Positions 28,921 through 37,163 of a stretch of DNA of 37,163 nt are shown here, piece by piece (the stretch's first letter is position 1; every line of letters starts with the position of its first letter). This DNA is from a virus: positions 1-37,163 of the IMG/VR virus record IMGVR_UViG_3300031841_004194. One strand, 5' to 3'. The notes under the pieces are model-generated. The model saw only the letters and a list, made by a program, of their open reading frames with translations. It ran no database searches and was not told where the DNA came from. The translations under genes were made by a program, and so were the position numbers.

Positions 28921-29978
28921 CAACGGTATCAACGGAGCTGGCTGCGCATTTATCTCAAGATGTCACAACGTTAACGACCTGTTGGCACTTGACGCGATCT
29001 GATGGTGTGGTCATGCGTTTTACGGCTCACGATGAAGATATTGTTATTGCTGATACGTCTGATGGCGTAGAAGGCACCTATGCGTCAGGTGAAAGTTATA
29101 CATCTAGTTCGGTGTCGGACAATATTGATTTATCGGTCGATAATATGGACGTTTATGGCATTTTAAGCTCAACAGGGGTGCTAGATACTGACTTAGAGGG
29201 CGGCGTTTATGATGGCGCGGAAATTAAGATATTTTTAGTCAATTGGCAGTCGCCAAGCGACGGCATTATAAAAATGCGACGAGGCTGGCTTGGCGAGGTA
29301 ACTATACAAGATGGGCAATATATAGCAGAGATGCGCGGTATGGCGCAGGCTCTTCAGCAAACAATCGGGAGAAGCTATTTACCATCATGCGATGCGCAAG
29401 TAGGTGATTCTCGTTGCGGCGTCAGGCTTGATGTTTCAACGTGGGAAGCGACAACGAGTTATACGGAACGTGAGGCAGGCTCAGCCGAGACGGGTAGCAT
29501 TGTTAAGCCATCTGTCGATAATGAGCGTTTTTATTATTGCTTGGTTGGCGGCACGTCTGGCTCGACAGAACCAACATGGGACACGGGAATAGGTGGTGAG
29601 ACGACGGACGGCGATATTACATGGGTAACAATTCAGGCGTTAAGTATTGGCTCAACGGTGACCTCTGTCACTAGTCGCCAGAAATTCAACGACTCAAGCA
29701 GAACGGAAGATGACGATTGGTATGTTGGCGGCGTTATTACGTGGACATCTGGTTTAAACAGCGGCTTGAGCATGGAAATAAAGGCGTTCTCTTCAAGTGG
29801 TTTTACACTATCACTACCCATGCCTAATGATATTGCTATATCTGATGGGTTTACTGTAACGGCTGGTTGCCAGAAGCGCAGCGCTGATTGTGTAGGCAAG
29901 TTCGATAATGTTTTGAACTTCAGAGGGTTCCCCGAAATACCAGGCAGAGACGAGGTGTTGTCGTATGGGCAAAAGTGA
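28917..29978 (+). CDS. DUF2163 tail hub protein (gpL-like)
   Basis: 353 aa. The N-terminal DUF2163 domain includes YTSSSVSDNIDLSVDNMDVY and MRRGWLGEVTI; the C-terminal BR0599-type end has CQKRSADCVGKFDNVLNFRG. Cysteines in CDAQVGDSRCGV and CQKRSADC are spaced as in lambda gpL, which may hold an iron-sulfur cluster. Between them a segment (YTEREAGSAETGSIVKPSVD, YYCLVGGTSGSTEPTW) resembles the carbohydrate-binding-like module also at the end of the LamG protein. Confidence 0.85.
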   Translation: MTTVSTELAAHLSQDVTTLTTCWHLTRSDGVVMRFTAHDEDIVIADTSDGVEGTYASGESYTSSSVSDNIDLSVDNMDVYGILSSTGVLDTDLEGGVYDGAEIKIFLVNWQSPSDGIIKMRRGWLGEVTIQDGQYIAEMRGMAQALQQTIGRSYLPSCDAQVGDSRCGVRLDVSTWEATTSYTEREAGSAETGSIVKPSVDNERFYYCLVGGTSGSTEPTWDTGIGGETTDGDITWVTIQALSIGSTVTSVTSRQKFNDSSRTEDDDWYVGGVITWTSGLNSGLSMEIKAFSSSGFTLSLPMPNDIAISDGFTVTAGCQKRSADCVGKFDNVLNFRGFPEIPGRDEVLSYGQK

Positions 29979-30366
29979 TGTTGTAGAAGAGGCGCGTAGA
30001 TGGATAGGCACGCCTTTCCATCACCAGGGCAGAGTAATGGGTGTGGGGGTTGATTGCGCCGGTTTAGTGGCTTGTGTTGCCTCTAGTTGTGGGTATCAAT
30101 CGACAGACGTTAAGGGTTACGGACGAACACCATCGAAAGGGCTATTACAGAAAACGCTTGCGTCGGTTACGCAAAAAATTAGCATTAATGATGTACAGCC
30201 TGGGGATATATTATTAATGCGATTTAAGAGAGAGCCGCAGCATTTAGCAATATCAACAGGCAAAGGAATAATACATGCGTACGAGGCTGCTAGCCAATGC
30301 GTTGAACACGTAATGGATGATGTATGGCGTAAGCGAATTGTGGCGGTTTATAGGATGGTGAAATAA
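29965..30366 (+). CDS. NlpC/P60 tail-tip peptidase
   Basis: 133 aa. Cys31 in GVDCAGLV, His93 in PQHLAIS and His104 in IIHAYE form the NlpC/P60 triad. It should cut peptidoglycan peptides during entry or act in tail-tip assembly as lambda gpK. It overlaps the DUF2163 gene by 14 nt and shares TAATG with the hub gene. Confidence 0.92.
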   Translation: MGKSDVVEEARRWIGTPFHHQGRVMGVGVDCAGLVACVASSCGYQSTDVKGYGRTPSKGLLQKTLASVTQKISINDVQPGDILLMRFKREPQHLAISTGKGIIHAYEAASQCVEHVMDDVWRKRIVAVYRMVK

Positions 30367-33300
30367 TGTCAACGCAGAGCGTATTAACCGTTGTAGGGTT
30401 TGCCGTTGGTGGACCGACAGGTGCGGTTATTGGTGGAGCGATTGGCTCTTATATTGATGGCGCGCCAGAAACGCCCGATACCTTTGGCGCGCGGCTTGAT
30501 AATTTAGCTGCGCAGTCGTCGGCATACGGGCAGGCTATTAACAGATTGCGTGGCACCGCTAGGATTGCAGGCAATGTGATTTGGTCTGATGGGCTAACTG
30601 AAACGGCACATACAACATCAACAGGTGGCGGCGGTAAAGGCGGCGGTGGCGGTGGTAGCAGTCATACAGACTATTCTTATTCTTCAAGTTTTGCCATCGG
30701 TTTGTGTGAAGGAGAAATCCAAGGCATTAGGAAAATTTGGGCCGATTCGACTGTTATTTACGACGCAACAGAAAACGCTAGTATTGAAGGGCTTTATTTA
30801 AACGGTTCCATAACAGATGGAATTAGGGTTTACACGGGCAGCGATACACAAGCACCAGACCCTTACATTCAGTCAAAATCACCTAATACGCCCGCTTATC
30901 GCGGCCTTGCTTATGTTGTTTTTGAAAATCTGCCGCTAGCTAAGTTTGGCAACAGAATACCCAATATAACGTGTGAAGTGGCCACATTAGGGTTGTCATC
31001 AACGTCTTTCCACCGCTGGACAACGCCTGTTTATTCTCACGCTTCAACCGATAACAATATAACGTTTTCTAAGATAGAAAACGGTGTTATTTATAACTAT
31101 GGGTATGGTGTTGTTGATGGAGAGCAAGTACAAAGAAAGCGTTTTAGATATACGCTGTCGGGCGAAAAGATCGACACGGTATTTTACCCGCCGGAAACAG
31201 CGCATCTTGATTATCTTCCTATAAATGCAATTTCCAATGCCGATTATCCCTGGTCGCTCTATTTGGGGACGGGGGTAGAGCAGGCGTTTCTTTATCATCC
31301 ATTAAATCAAGAGCTTAAACTTTGGACGTTGCCCGGGTATTTGGCGGGGTTCTCGCTTAAATCGTTCGGCAAATTAAGCGACCCGCTTTCAACCGGTCGG
31401 TTAGTTGGCTGGTATTTGAATAATGGACTGCTTTATATATTCAGAGCTTATGATACAGGTCGAAAAGTCGAAGTATGGGACACTTCTGCACCATTAGATT
31501 TGACTATGATAGCGGAGGGAAATGCAGATAATCTTTATACGCCATATGACGGGTTTTTCAATGGCGCTAACGTAAACTCAGGCTCAAACGCTATTAACGT
31601 GACGGTGGATGATGATTACATATACGTTGCGCATGAGAATGATATTATTGATTATAACGGCAAGATAATGCGTTATAAGTTTGATAATGATTATAACGTA
31701 CTTGAGGAAGAGTATTACGGCGCAAGAGCAACGGTTATTGGTAATGGCTTTGCTAATAATGGCTTTGTTGGTCTGATTAACACATCAATGGCTTTGCATG
31801 GCAAACAGGAGAGCCTAAGCTTGCAGCCTGAGTCGTTATCCGACGTGGTGGGCGATTTATTAGAATCTTCTGGATTAACTGCCATTGATTATGATCTAAG
31901 CGCCTTGACTTCTGATAATGTGCGCGGTTTTGTTTTAGACGGCGCAGAGTCAATACGTAGCAGTATTGAAAAATTGCGCGGCGTTTATTCGTTCGATCTT
32001 ATCGAGGAGGACTGGTCCTTAGTTGCTGTGAAAAAAGGTGCGTCTGTAGGTGAGGTAATCCCCGCTGATGATATGGCAGCGCATAGAGGTGGAGACGGGC
32101 GACCGGCAACTATTATATCGAATAGAAAGCAAGATGTTGAGCTGCCTATAGAGCTTGGGTTAACGTACATTAATCAAGCGTCCGATTATCAGACAGCAAA
32201 GCAAATTGAGAGCAGGTTAGTTTCTAGCTCGGTGAATAAAAAGAACATAGCGGTTCCTTTGGTTTTAACAGATGACGAAGCTAAGAAAGCGGTGTCAAGG
32301 ATGTATTGGAACGAATGGGAGGGGCGCACGACATACAAGTTTTCAATTTCTGTTAAATTTATACACTTAAGACCTTCTGATATTATTTCAATCACAAGTG
32401 CAGACGGTGTGGTTTATGTCGTTAAGATAACCGACATTGAATATATTGATGGCTTATTAAGTGTTTCTGCATCGTCATACAATGAAGAAGCCTATATAAG
32501 CAGCGCAGTTGGTTCCTCTATGCCTGTATCAACGGCGGTTATTGAACTGGCAGGACTTCAGGAATTTGAGTGGTTTGATTGCCCACCATTATCGCCATCT
32601 GCCTCGTGGGGATTTTATGCGTCAGCGTCCAATATAAATGGTGGCTTTATACCATCCGCGCTAGTTAAGTCGCTTGATGGCGGTTTAACTTACGGGTCAA
32701 TGGTTGAAACGTTTCAAAAAGCAGCCGTTATGGGTTACACTACAGGTAAATTGCCTGATGGCTTTGCTAACAGAATTGATTACTCTGTAACAGTTGATGT
32801 GAGCGTTGGGATAAATTATACGCTATCATCTGAAAATGAGGCGGCTGTATTAAATGGCGCTAATACTTGCTTGATCGGCAGGGCAGGGCGCTGGGAAATA
32901 TTAAGATTTGTGAACGCGACCTTAATCAGTGCTGGCAACTATACGTTGTCCGGCTTGATACGTGGACTGGTCGGCACAGAACCGAATATGTCTACGCATG
33001 TTCAATCTGACCGGTTTGTACTGTTAAGCGAATCGAATATACACGACATTGAACAGCAATCATCAAATCATAATGTAGAAGAACAATACGCATGGGTAAT
33101 TGACGGTGAAAGCATTGACCAAGCGGAGTATAAAGTCATAGCTTGCAGTAATGAGCGATTAAAACCGCTTAAGCCAATTAATTTACACGCCCGATATCAT
33201 TTAGACGGAACGGCCTATGTTGAGTGGGAGAGGCAAGCAAGGCACAGCACAGAAATAACCGATAGTCTAGCTACACCAATCGGCGAAGATTCTGAAGATT

Positions 33301-34409
33301 ACAGTGTTTATGTTTATGAAGGCTCAACGCTGGTACGAACTATAACAACAACGCCAACGGCAAACGGCACATTTTGGAACCCTGAAACTCGCACAGCCTT
33401 TTATAATGTTGATGACAGGGTTTCCGATGGCGTTACAGGGGCTTTTGACTTTAAGATTGCACAGGTTTCAGCTCAAGTTGGTGACGGTAGTTTAGCAGTT
33501 GCATCGTTACCTGCACCAGAAACCTTCGCGGTTGCTTTCGATTTAACGACAGTATCTGGTTATACGGCAAACTGGGCTCTTAAAGCGGTTGAAACAGATG
33601 GTACGCATTTATTCGTGATGTGTACTGATGGCACTGTTTCCTCAACAAAAAAGGATTTCATTAAAACATTTACGGTTGATGGGTCTGGTAATTTAACTGA
33701 AGTGTACAGCGCTACACACTCGATGACGGGAGCTAGTCACTCAGACTACAACGCCTTTCAAGAAATGTTTTACAAAAAAGGCAAGCTCTACGTGTTTTTC
33801 AATGGTGGGCTAATGACGTGGGACGTTGCCTCAGATGGCGAGCTAACAATTTCAAAAATTAGCTATACAAGAACTAGCGGGGGGCTAGACACACGACCTG
33901 GCGCTGGAATAACACCGACTAAGCAAGATGTTTATGTTAGCCGGGGTAGTTCGCTCTTCAGATTTTCGCTAAGCGACGAGGAAAATCATGGGGATTATGT
34001 GAGCGAGGGTATTAATTCCAACGGTCAGATTAGGATAATAGACAGGGGGATAGTTGTTTTTGACACCGCTGACAATAAATTTAGTTACAGCAAATTTAAG
34101 ACAACGTTTGGCGACCTTGACGGCACAGATGGATTCTTTACCACAACGAATTACGGTAAGTATTTTCCAAAGCATCGAAAGTACAGGCGTTTATTCGTAT
34201 CTAATGACTATGAATACTCGTCAGTGCAGGCAGTTTGGGAAATTAACCAATTAACCGGTAGGCCGGAAAATTTAACATTGTTGACAAATATTGAGGACTG
34301 GTCAAATAGGCGTGATGCGCGAAATAGTTTTAGTAAGCACAATGTTTTTGTCGGCGGGTATGAGTACAGTTTTTTGAATGGAGCAACAGATATCATGAGG
34401 ACATTATGA
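30366..34409 (+). CDS. tail tip/host specificity protein (J-like, GTA hub type)
   Basis: 1347 aa. A hydrophobic Gly-rich start (VVGFAVGGPTGAVIGGAIGS), an unstructured Gly run (GGGGKGGGGGG, about 87-97), then IAGNVIWSDGLTET and the tail-hub domains (SFAIGLCEGEIQGIRKIWAD). The middle includes DDEAKKAVSRMYWNEWEGRT and GRWEILRF...YTLSGLIRGLVGTE, hallmarks of putative phage tail family proteins. The C-terminal about 350 residues are beta-rich, propeller-like (DGTHLFVMC, YNAFQEMFYKKGKLYVFFNG) and probably contact the receptor. Confidence 0.92.
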   Translation: MSTQSVLTVVGFAVGGPTGAVIGGAIGSYIDGAPETPDTFGARLDNLAAQSSAYGQAINRLRGTARIAGNVIWSDGLTETAHTTSTGGGGKGGGGGGSSHTDYSYSSSFAIGLCEGEIQGIRKIWADSTVIYDATENASIEGLYLNGSITDGIRVYTGSDTQAPDPYIQSKSPNTPAYRGLAYVVFENLPLAKFGNRIPNITCEVATLGLSSTSFHRWTTPVYSHASTDNNITFSKIENGVIYNYGYGVVDGEQVQRKRFRYTLSGEKIDTVFYPPETAHLDYLPINAISNADYPWSLYLGTGVEQAFLYHPLNQELKLWTLPGYLAGFSLKSFGKLSDPLSTGRLVGWYLNNGLLYIFRAYDTGRKVEVWDTSAPLDLTMIAEGNADNLYTPYDGFFNGANVNSGSNAINVTVDDDYIYVAHENDIIDYNGKIMRYKFDNDYNVLEEEYYGARATVIGNGFANNGFVGLINTSMALHGKQESLSLQPESLSDVVGDLLESSGLTAIDYDLSALTSDNVRGFVLDGAESIRSSIEKLRGVYSFDLIEEDWSLVAVKKGASVGEVIPADDMAAHRGGDGRPATIISNRKQDVELPIELGLTYINQASDYQTAKQIESRLVSSSVNKKNIAVPLVLTDDEAKKAVSRMYWNEWEGRTTYKFSISVKFIHLRPSDIISITSADGVVYVVKITDIEYIDGLLSVSASSYNEEAYISSAVGSSMPVSTAVIELAGLQEFEWFDCPPLSPSASWGFYASASNINGGFIPSALVKSLDGGLTYGSMVETFQKAAVMGYTTGKLPDGFANRIDYSVTVDVSVGINYTLSSENEAAVLNGANTCLIGRAGRWEILRFVNATLISAGNYTLSGLIRGLVGTEPNMSTHVQSDRFVLLSESNIHDIEQQSSNHNVEEQYAWVIDGESIDQAEYKVIACSNERLKPLKPINLHARYHLDGTAYVEWERQARHSTEITDSLATPIGEDSEDYSVYVYEGSTLVRTITTTPTANGTFWNPETRTAFYNVDDRVSDGVTGAFDFKIAQVSAQVGDGSLAVASLPAPETFAVAFDLTTVSGYTANWALKAVETDGTHLFVMCTDGTVSSTKKDFIKTFTVDGSGNLTEVYSATHSMTGASHSDYNAFQEMFYKKGKLYVFFNGGLMTWDVASDGELTISKISYTRTSGGLDTRPGAGITPTKQDVYVSRGSSLFRFSLSDEENHGDYVSEGINSNGQIRIIDRGIVVFDTADNKFSYSKFKTTFGDLDGTDGFFTTTNYGKYFPKHRKYRRLFVSNDYEYSSVQAVWEINQLTGRPENLTLLTNIEDWSNRRDARNSFSKHNVFVGGYEYSFLNGATDIMRTL

Positions 34410-35023
34410 CAACACCACTAATCGGCATTGTAGAAGTCACGCAATCCCAAGCATCTAAAGAGATAACCATAAATCAAGCAATGGCGGAGATGGAGTCTAA
34501 AGTTTTTAGGGCGCTATCTACAACGCTAGCGAGTCAGCCATCGTCGCCTGACGATGGTGATATGTATATCCTGCCAGCGTCGCCAACGGGCACCGATTGG
34601 TCTGGGAATGGCAATAACGTTGCTAGTTATACGTATGCAGGGTGGACGTTCTTCCTGCCTTTCACCGGACTTAGTTATTACGCTGTTGATCTTGGTTGTC
34701 GCGTGACTTATGACGGATCTCAATGGGTGAAGGAAACAGAAAACCCGCTGTTAGCCAAAGACGTTGCTGGCGGGTCTGATGTAACACTAACACCCTACGA
34801 AGCAAGCAATGATATTATCGAATGCACAGGCGCGTTAACAGCAGATATCAACTTGATCGTTTCTGACAATACAAAAATACTGGCCATTTACAATAATACA
34901 ACCGGCGCATATACATTGACAGTTAAGACCAGCGCTGGGACAGGCATAGTAGTGGCTCAAGGTATGCGAGCGATGCTTTATTGTGACGGCACTAACGTTG
35001 TTAGATTAGCGGCTGATGTTTGA
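34406..35023 (+). CDS. DUF2793 tail fibre protein
   Basis: 205 aa. LIGIVEVTQSQASKEITINQ, QPSSPDDGDMYILPA, YTYAGWTFFLPFTG and VTYDGSQWVKE match DUF2793, found in tail-fibre proteins of lambda-like and GTA-like phages. It overlaps the hub gene by ATGA and is the last virion gene. Confidence 0.85.
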   Translation: MTTPLIGIVEVTQSQASKEITINQAMAEMESKVFRALSTTLASQPSSPDDGDMYILPASPTGTDWSGNGNNVASYTYAGWTFFLPFTGLSYYAVDLGCRVTYDGSQWVKETENPLLAKDVAGGSDVTLTPYEASNDIIECTGALTADINLIVSDNTKILAIYNNTTGAYTLTVKTSAGTGIVVAQGMRAMLYCDGTNVVRLAADV

Positions 35024-35055
35024 TTACATCCTTTTTAAATTAAAAAATTAATCAA
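35020..35055. terminator. possible weak terminator after the tail operon
   Basis: TTGATTA (35020-35026) pairs with TAATCAA (35049-35055); the 22-nt loop holds T and A runs. The stem is A+T-rich, so efficiency is doubtful. Confidence 0.35.
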
Positions 35056-35104
35056 CACAGAGCGAGAGTTGCTATATAATCCCCGACACGCTTTTTGCCC
35101 CACT

Positions 35105-35201
35105 TTGCATAATACAATGCAATATGAGACAACGCAGATAGTGACGAAACGAGTAAAAACAACAGCTTAAGCGTTGTATAGTGTTGACTAAAAACGCTTA
35201 A
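35105..35201. promoter_or_regulatory. inverted repeats beside attP, probable Int/Xis arm region
   Basis: TTGCAT...ATGCAA (35105-35122) and TTAAGCGTT (35167-35175) facing AACGCTTAA (35193-35201) flank the tRNA-like core on its left side. Repeated short sites beside the core are expected binding places for integrase arms and excisionase. Confidence 0.5.
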
Positions 35202-35202
35202 A

Positions 35203-35229
35203 AGAGTTCGAGTCTCTCCTTTCGCACCA
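35203..35229 (+). other. attP core: 3' end of a tRNA gene
   Basis: The sequence has a T loop TTCGAGT with stem CTCTC, acceptor strand CTTTCGC, discriminator A and CCA, i.e. the last about 27 nt of a tRNA whose acceptor begins GCGAAAG. This acceptor fits tRNA-Leu, probably the UAG isoacceptor, in gammaproteobacteria. There is no 5' half upstream. Phage genes lie on both sides, so this is attP, and integration would rebuild the tRNA. Confidence 0.8.
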
Positions 35230-35294
35230 TCTATTTAGTTACAAATCAATAACTTATATTTTATAAAGTTCTATTTGACACGGTTTAGACCCTT

Positions 35295-36458
35295 TTACTC
35301 TTGGGATGGAGTCGATTCGCGCATTATTTGTGACTGTTTTGCTTTGTCGGATTTTTCTATCCATCGTGCGTAGCTTCTGAAGAATTCTTTTAGTGAATTG
35401 CCCATTTGATCGGCTAGGTAGCCGGGTGAGCAGCCTTGTGTGAGGTAGTAGCTGGCGTAGCTGTGGCGCATGTTGTACATAGGGCGGTGGCGTAGCTTTA
35501 AGTGCGTGAGTACGCGTTTCCATGCGAGTTGCAGGGGTTCTATGTTGATGAGTGGGTTTTGGTTGGCCTGGGTGAATACCCATTCTTTTTTGAAGCCGCT
35601 TATTTCGCGCATGATGTTTATTGCGTGTTCTGTGCGGCTGTTTAGGTCGATGATTCGGCTTTCGCCTGTTTTTGTGCCTTGTTCGATGCCGTTGCGGGTT
35701 CGTTTTCGGCAGATGCGTGCTTCTTGGTTGCGGGTGGATATTTCGTTCCAGAGCAGGGCTGTTGGCTCGCTTGGTGATCTTACGCCGCTATAAAAGCAAA
35801 ATTCGATATAGGCTGCGTGTTCTTTGCTTTCGCGCGCGTAGAATGCGTCTATTATTGCGTTGGCTTCTACGTTGTCGAACGGGTCGGGTAGGGGTGTTGG
35901 TCTGGTTTTGTTGGTGATTTGTTCGCAGGGGTTTTGGTGCTTGAGTATTGCGCCGTCTTTTACGGCTTGGTTGAATGTGCCGCGCAAGCAGGTTAGCCAA
36001 TCGTTATAGGTGCTAACGCTGGGTGTTTTGTTGTATTCTTGCTGAAATTCATCTATTGCGCTGGCGAGTGTGTCTGATATTAAGCTGTAGCTTATGCTGG
36101 CTATTTGTCGATCGCTTAAATAGGGCATCCATATCCGGTTGAGGATGCCTTTCCATTTGTAGCTTGTGCGCTCTGTCCAGCCGTTTTGTGGGTTGTTCAC
36201 CCAAGATTGTGCGTAGTGATGAAATGTGCCTGCGCTGCGGTTGGTGGCGCGTGGGTCGTTCGGGAAGTAGTCACTCCACCTGAATGTGCCGTATTTGCAT
36301 TTTAAGCGGATTTGTTCGCGTAGTTCGGCGGCTTTTTGGACGTTTGCGGGTGTGGCGGTCCATCCATCGAGTGTGACATAGCTGTATTTTTTGTCGCCTG
36401 GTGGTTTAAATTTTATTTGTATTTGACCGCCGCGAATTCGTACGCCTTTTGTTGCCAT
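35295..36458 (-). CDS. int: tyrosine integrase
   Basis: 387 aa from ATG 36458, behind AAGGAAGA; a longer ORF to 36557 overlaps the neighbour. The N-terminal arm domain (GVRIRGGQIQIKFKPPGDKK) is of the DUF3596 type. Catalytic Arg lies in YSGVRSPSEP, the second Arg in YNMRHSYAS (Tyr in place of the usual His three residues before it), Asn in MGNS where His is usual, and the nucleophile Tyr in SYARW. It joins attP at 35203 to the host tRNA. It is not an integron IntI. Confidence 0.93.
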   Translation of the reverse strand: MATKGVRIRGGQIQIKFKPPGDKKYSYVTLDGWTATPANVQKAAELREQIRLKCKYGTFRWSDYFPNDPRATNRSAGTFHHYAQSWVNNPQNGWTERTSYKWKGILNRIWMPYLSDRQIASISYSLISDTLASAIDEFQQEYNKTPSVSTYNDWLTCLRGTFNQAVKDGAILKHQNPCEQITNKTRPTPLPDPFDNVEANAIIDAFYARESKEHAAYIEFCFYSGVRSPSEPTALLWNEISTRNQEARICRKRTRNGIEQGTKTGESRIIDLNSRTEHAINIMREISGFKKEWVFTQANQNPLINIEPLQLAWKRVLTHLKLRHRPMYNMRHSYASYYLTQGCSPGYLADQMGNSLKEFFRSYARWIEKSDKAKQSQIMRESTPSQE

Positions 36459-36471
36459 GTTCTTCCTTTTT

Positions 36472-36759
36472 TTACATTGCTGATACGCGGGGGAATGCTT
36501 TGCGCGTCCATTCTTGTACGCGACTCCACCCGATTCTTGATTTCCATAGTTTGCCATCTATATAGCAGTCGTAACAATCGATTCTATCTGTTTTGCGCAA
36601 TTCCATGCGGTATTCTTTGCGACCAAAGTCGTGATCTATGATGATGATTTCACGACGTAGGTCGGGTAGTTTAGCTGGATAGTCTGGCCGTGGGCTTTCT
36701 AAGCGTATTCGTTCACGGGCTTTTAACGCTTGTTTTGAACGTTTGGTTGTTCTGTACAT
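36472..36759 (-). CDS. 95-aa phage protein next to integrase
   Basis: Start ATG 36759 with AGGAG. LESPRPDYPAKLPDLRREII, RKTDRIDCYDCYIDGK and RIGWSRVQEWTRKAFPRV are strongly conserved in small proteins beside phage integrases. The protein is basic and might assist recombination. It ends 13 nt before the integrase start. Function not established. Confidence 0.8.
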   Translation of the reverse strand: MYRTTKRSKQALKARERIRLESPRPDYPAKLPDLRREIIIIDHDFGRKEYRMELRKTDRIDCYDCYIDGKLWKSRIGWSRVQEWTRKAFPRVSAM

Positions 36760-36796
36760 TTTTTCTCCTACCTTGCACGGTTAGGTTAATGCGGTG

Positions 36797-36985
36797 TTAT
36801 AAGGAATGGTCGCAGTAATCATTTAGCGCTTCAACCCAGTTGCATTTTTCACATCTAGTCTTACCGTTCGGGCACTTGCAAACTCTATTACGTCCACAAT
36901 TTTTACAGGCTGAGCCAGTGTATTCACCCAGTGACCAGTCTTTTATCTGTTTCTGCTCTTCTTTGTCGTCAATATCAAGTTCCAC
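36797..36985 (-). CDS. 62-aa zinc-ribbon cassette protein
   Basis: GTG start at 36985 with AAGGAG, 14 nt after the attC-like site. The acidic N-terminus is followed by C-x2-C-x5-C-x-C and C-x2-C (ACKNCGRNRVCKCPNGKT and RCEKCNW), likely a double zinc ribbon. Its TAA stop begins a TAACACC motif. Function unknown. Confidence 0.7.
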   Translation of the reverse strand: MELDIDDKEEQKQIKDWSLGEYTGSACKNCGRNRVCKCPNGKTRCEKCNWVEALNDYCDHSL

Positions 36986-36998
36986 ACCAATCTCCTTA

Positions 36999-37076
36999 TA
37001 ACCAATCGCTCAAATTGAGCGTTAAAGTTTCGCGCCTGTTCTGTTTACGTCATGCGCCAATTTAGCTAGAGCGTTA
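36999..37076 (-). other. attC-like recombination site 0
   Basis: 78 bp. On the minus strand it begins with the TAA stop of the 31-aa gene and ends at GGTTATAA. Arms pair as GCT-AAATTG-GCG with unpaired C and A on the plus strand six base pairs apart. The right arm also contains a local palindrome CGCTCAA-A-TTGAGCG, so a simple hairpin is an alternative reading. Confidence 0.6.
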
Positions 37077-37163
37077 TAAACCTTCTTTCCACTTAACAAA
37101 TTCGTCATCACCCATCACTTGAGCGAGCGTAGTTCCGAGCGTGTCAGAAAGTTCATCCCACCC
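37074..37163 (-). CDS. 31-aa cassette ORF, 3' part
   Basis: Open from the window end: GWDELSDTLGTTLAQVMGDD then EFVKWKEGL and TAA. With a one-base overlap it joins the ATG at 7-5. The protein is acidic and helical and of unknown function. Its stop codon opens the attC-like site. Confidence 0.55.
   Translation of the reverse strand, partial: GWDELSDTLGTTLAQVMGDDEFVKWKEGL

Larger units (their letters stand above)
36784..37163 (-). mobile_element. integron-like cassette array (right part)
   Basis: Continuation of the array at 1-1567 through the presumed circular junction. It holds the 3' part of a 31-aa cassette gene, a complete attC-like site (36999-37076), a 62-aa zinc-ribbon gene, and a possible attC remnant at 36784-36799 where TAACACCGCATTAACC starts at the gene's stop but has no matching right arm. 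The phage's own integrase module begins after this. Confidence 0.5.

Noticed and set aside
35180-35229. Functional tRNA gene
   Set aside because: Only the T arm and acceptor 3' strand are present; there is no anticodon or D arm upstream.
35295-36458. Integron integrase (IntI) as owner of the attC array
   Set aside because: The integrase has a phage-type DUF3596 arm domain and lies beside a tRNA attP; no IntI-specific insertion region was seen. No other recombinase is encoded.

Overview
The window looks like the complete genome of a temperate, lambda-like siphovirus of a gammaproteobacterium, given as a circularly permuted sequence. Two observations support this. First, the 3' end of a tRNA gene (35203-35229, probably tRNA-Leu) lies next to the integrase with phage genes on both sides, which is the layout of an attP rather than attL or attR. 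Second, joining the last base to the first with a one-base overlap restores a 31-codon ORF with a ribosome binding site. The host is not identified. The tRNA, the promoter style and the abundance of integron attC-like sites suggest a marine or aquatic gammaproteobacterium, which is inference.

Layout. 1-1567 (minus strand), continuing across the circular junction into 36784-37163, is a row of very small genes separated by integron attC-like sites: a cassette array with no integron integrase. 1563-3528 (minus) is the pL-type early operon of overlapping small genes, including an excisionase-like protein, two tiny membrane proteins and an exported nuclease-fold candidate. 3664-4820 (minus) holds a zinc-ribbon membrane protein and the CI/LexA-type repressor. 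4905-5621 (plus) encodes Cro and a LuxR-type HTH protein. 5618-6707 is the replication module: an O-like initiator with three iterons and a DnaA box inside its gene, then a P-like loader. 6707-9668 holds small early genes, a dNTP diphosphohydrolase, a lytic transglycosylase and the Q-type antiterminator. 9669-10390 holds micro-ORFs, a solitary attC-type cassette, the presumed late promoter and three tandem terminators. 10391-12034 encodes an alpha/beta hydrolase, a holin/spanin-like membrane protein and a minor tail protein Z homologue. 12206-19812 is packaging and head: terminase, gpW-like joiner, portal, protease-capsid fusion, cement protein. 19823-22680 encodes two surface proteins: a three-LamG-domain protein and a protein of 20-residue repeats. 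22668-35023 is the tail: connectors, terminator, tube, frameshifted G/GT chaperones, tape measure, a GTA-like DUF2460/DUF2163/NlpC/hub tip, and a DUF2793 protein. 35024-36759 holds attP, the integrase and a small partner gene.

How it works together. CI and Cro should compete for near-identical 44-bp promoter/operator segments at pL and pR. Both divergent transcripts, cI and cro, appear leaderless. The early right operon builds the replisome at an origin inside the initiator gene and ends in Q, which should let polymerase read from the late promoter near 10.2 kb through the triple terminator into lysis, packaging, head and tail genes. The most unusual feature is that the accessory genes between integrase and excisionase, plus one gene beside Q, are formatted as integron cassettes. 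Functional names rest on recognised motifs and gene order; no database search was run.
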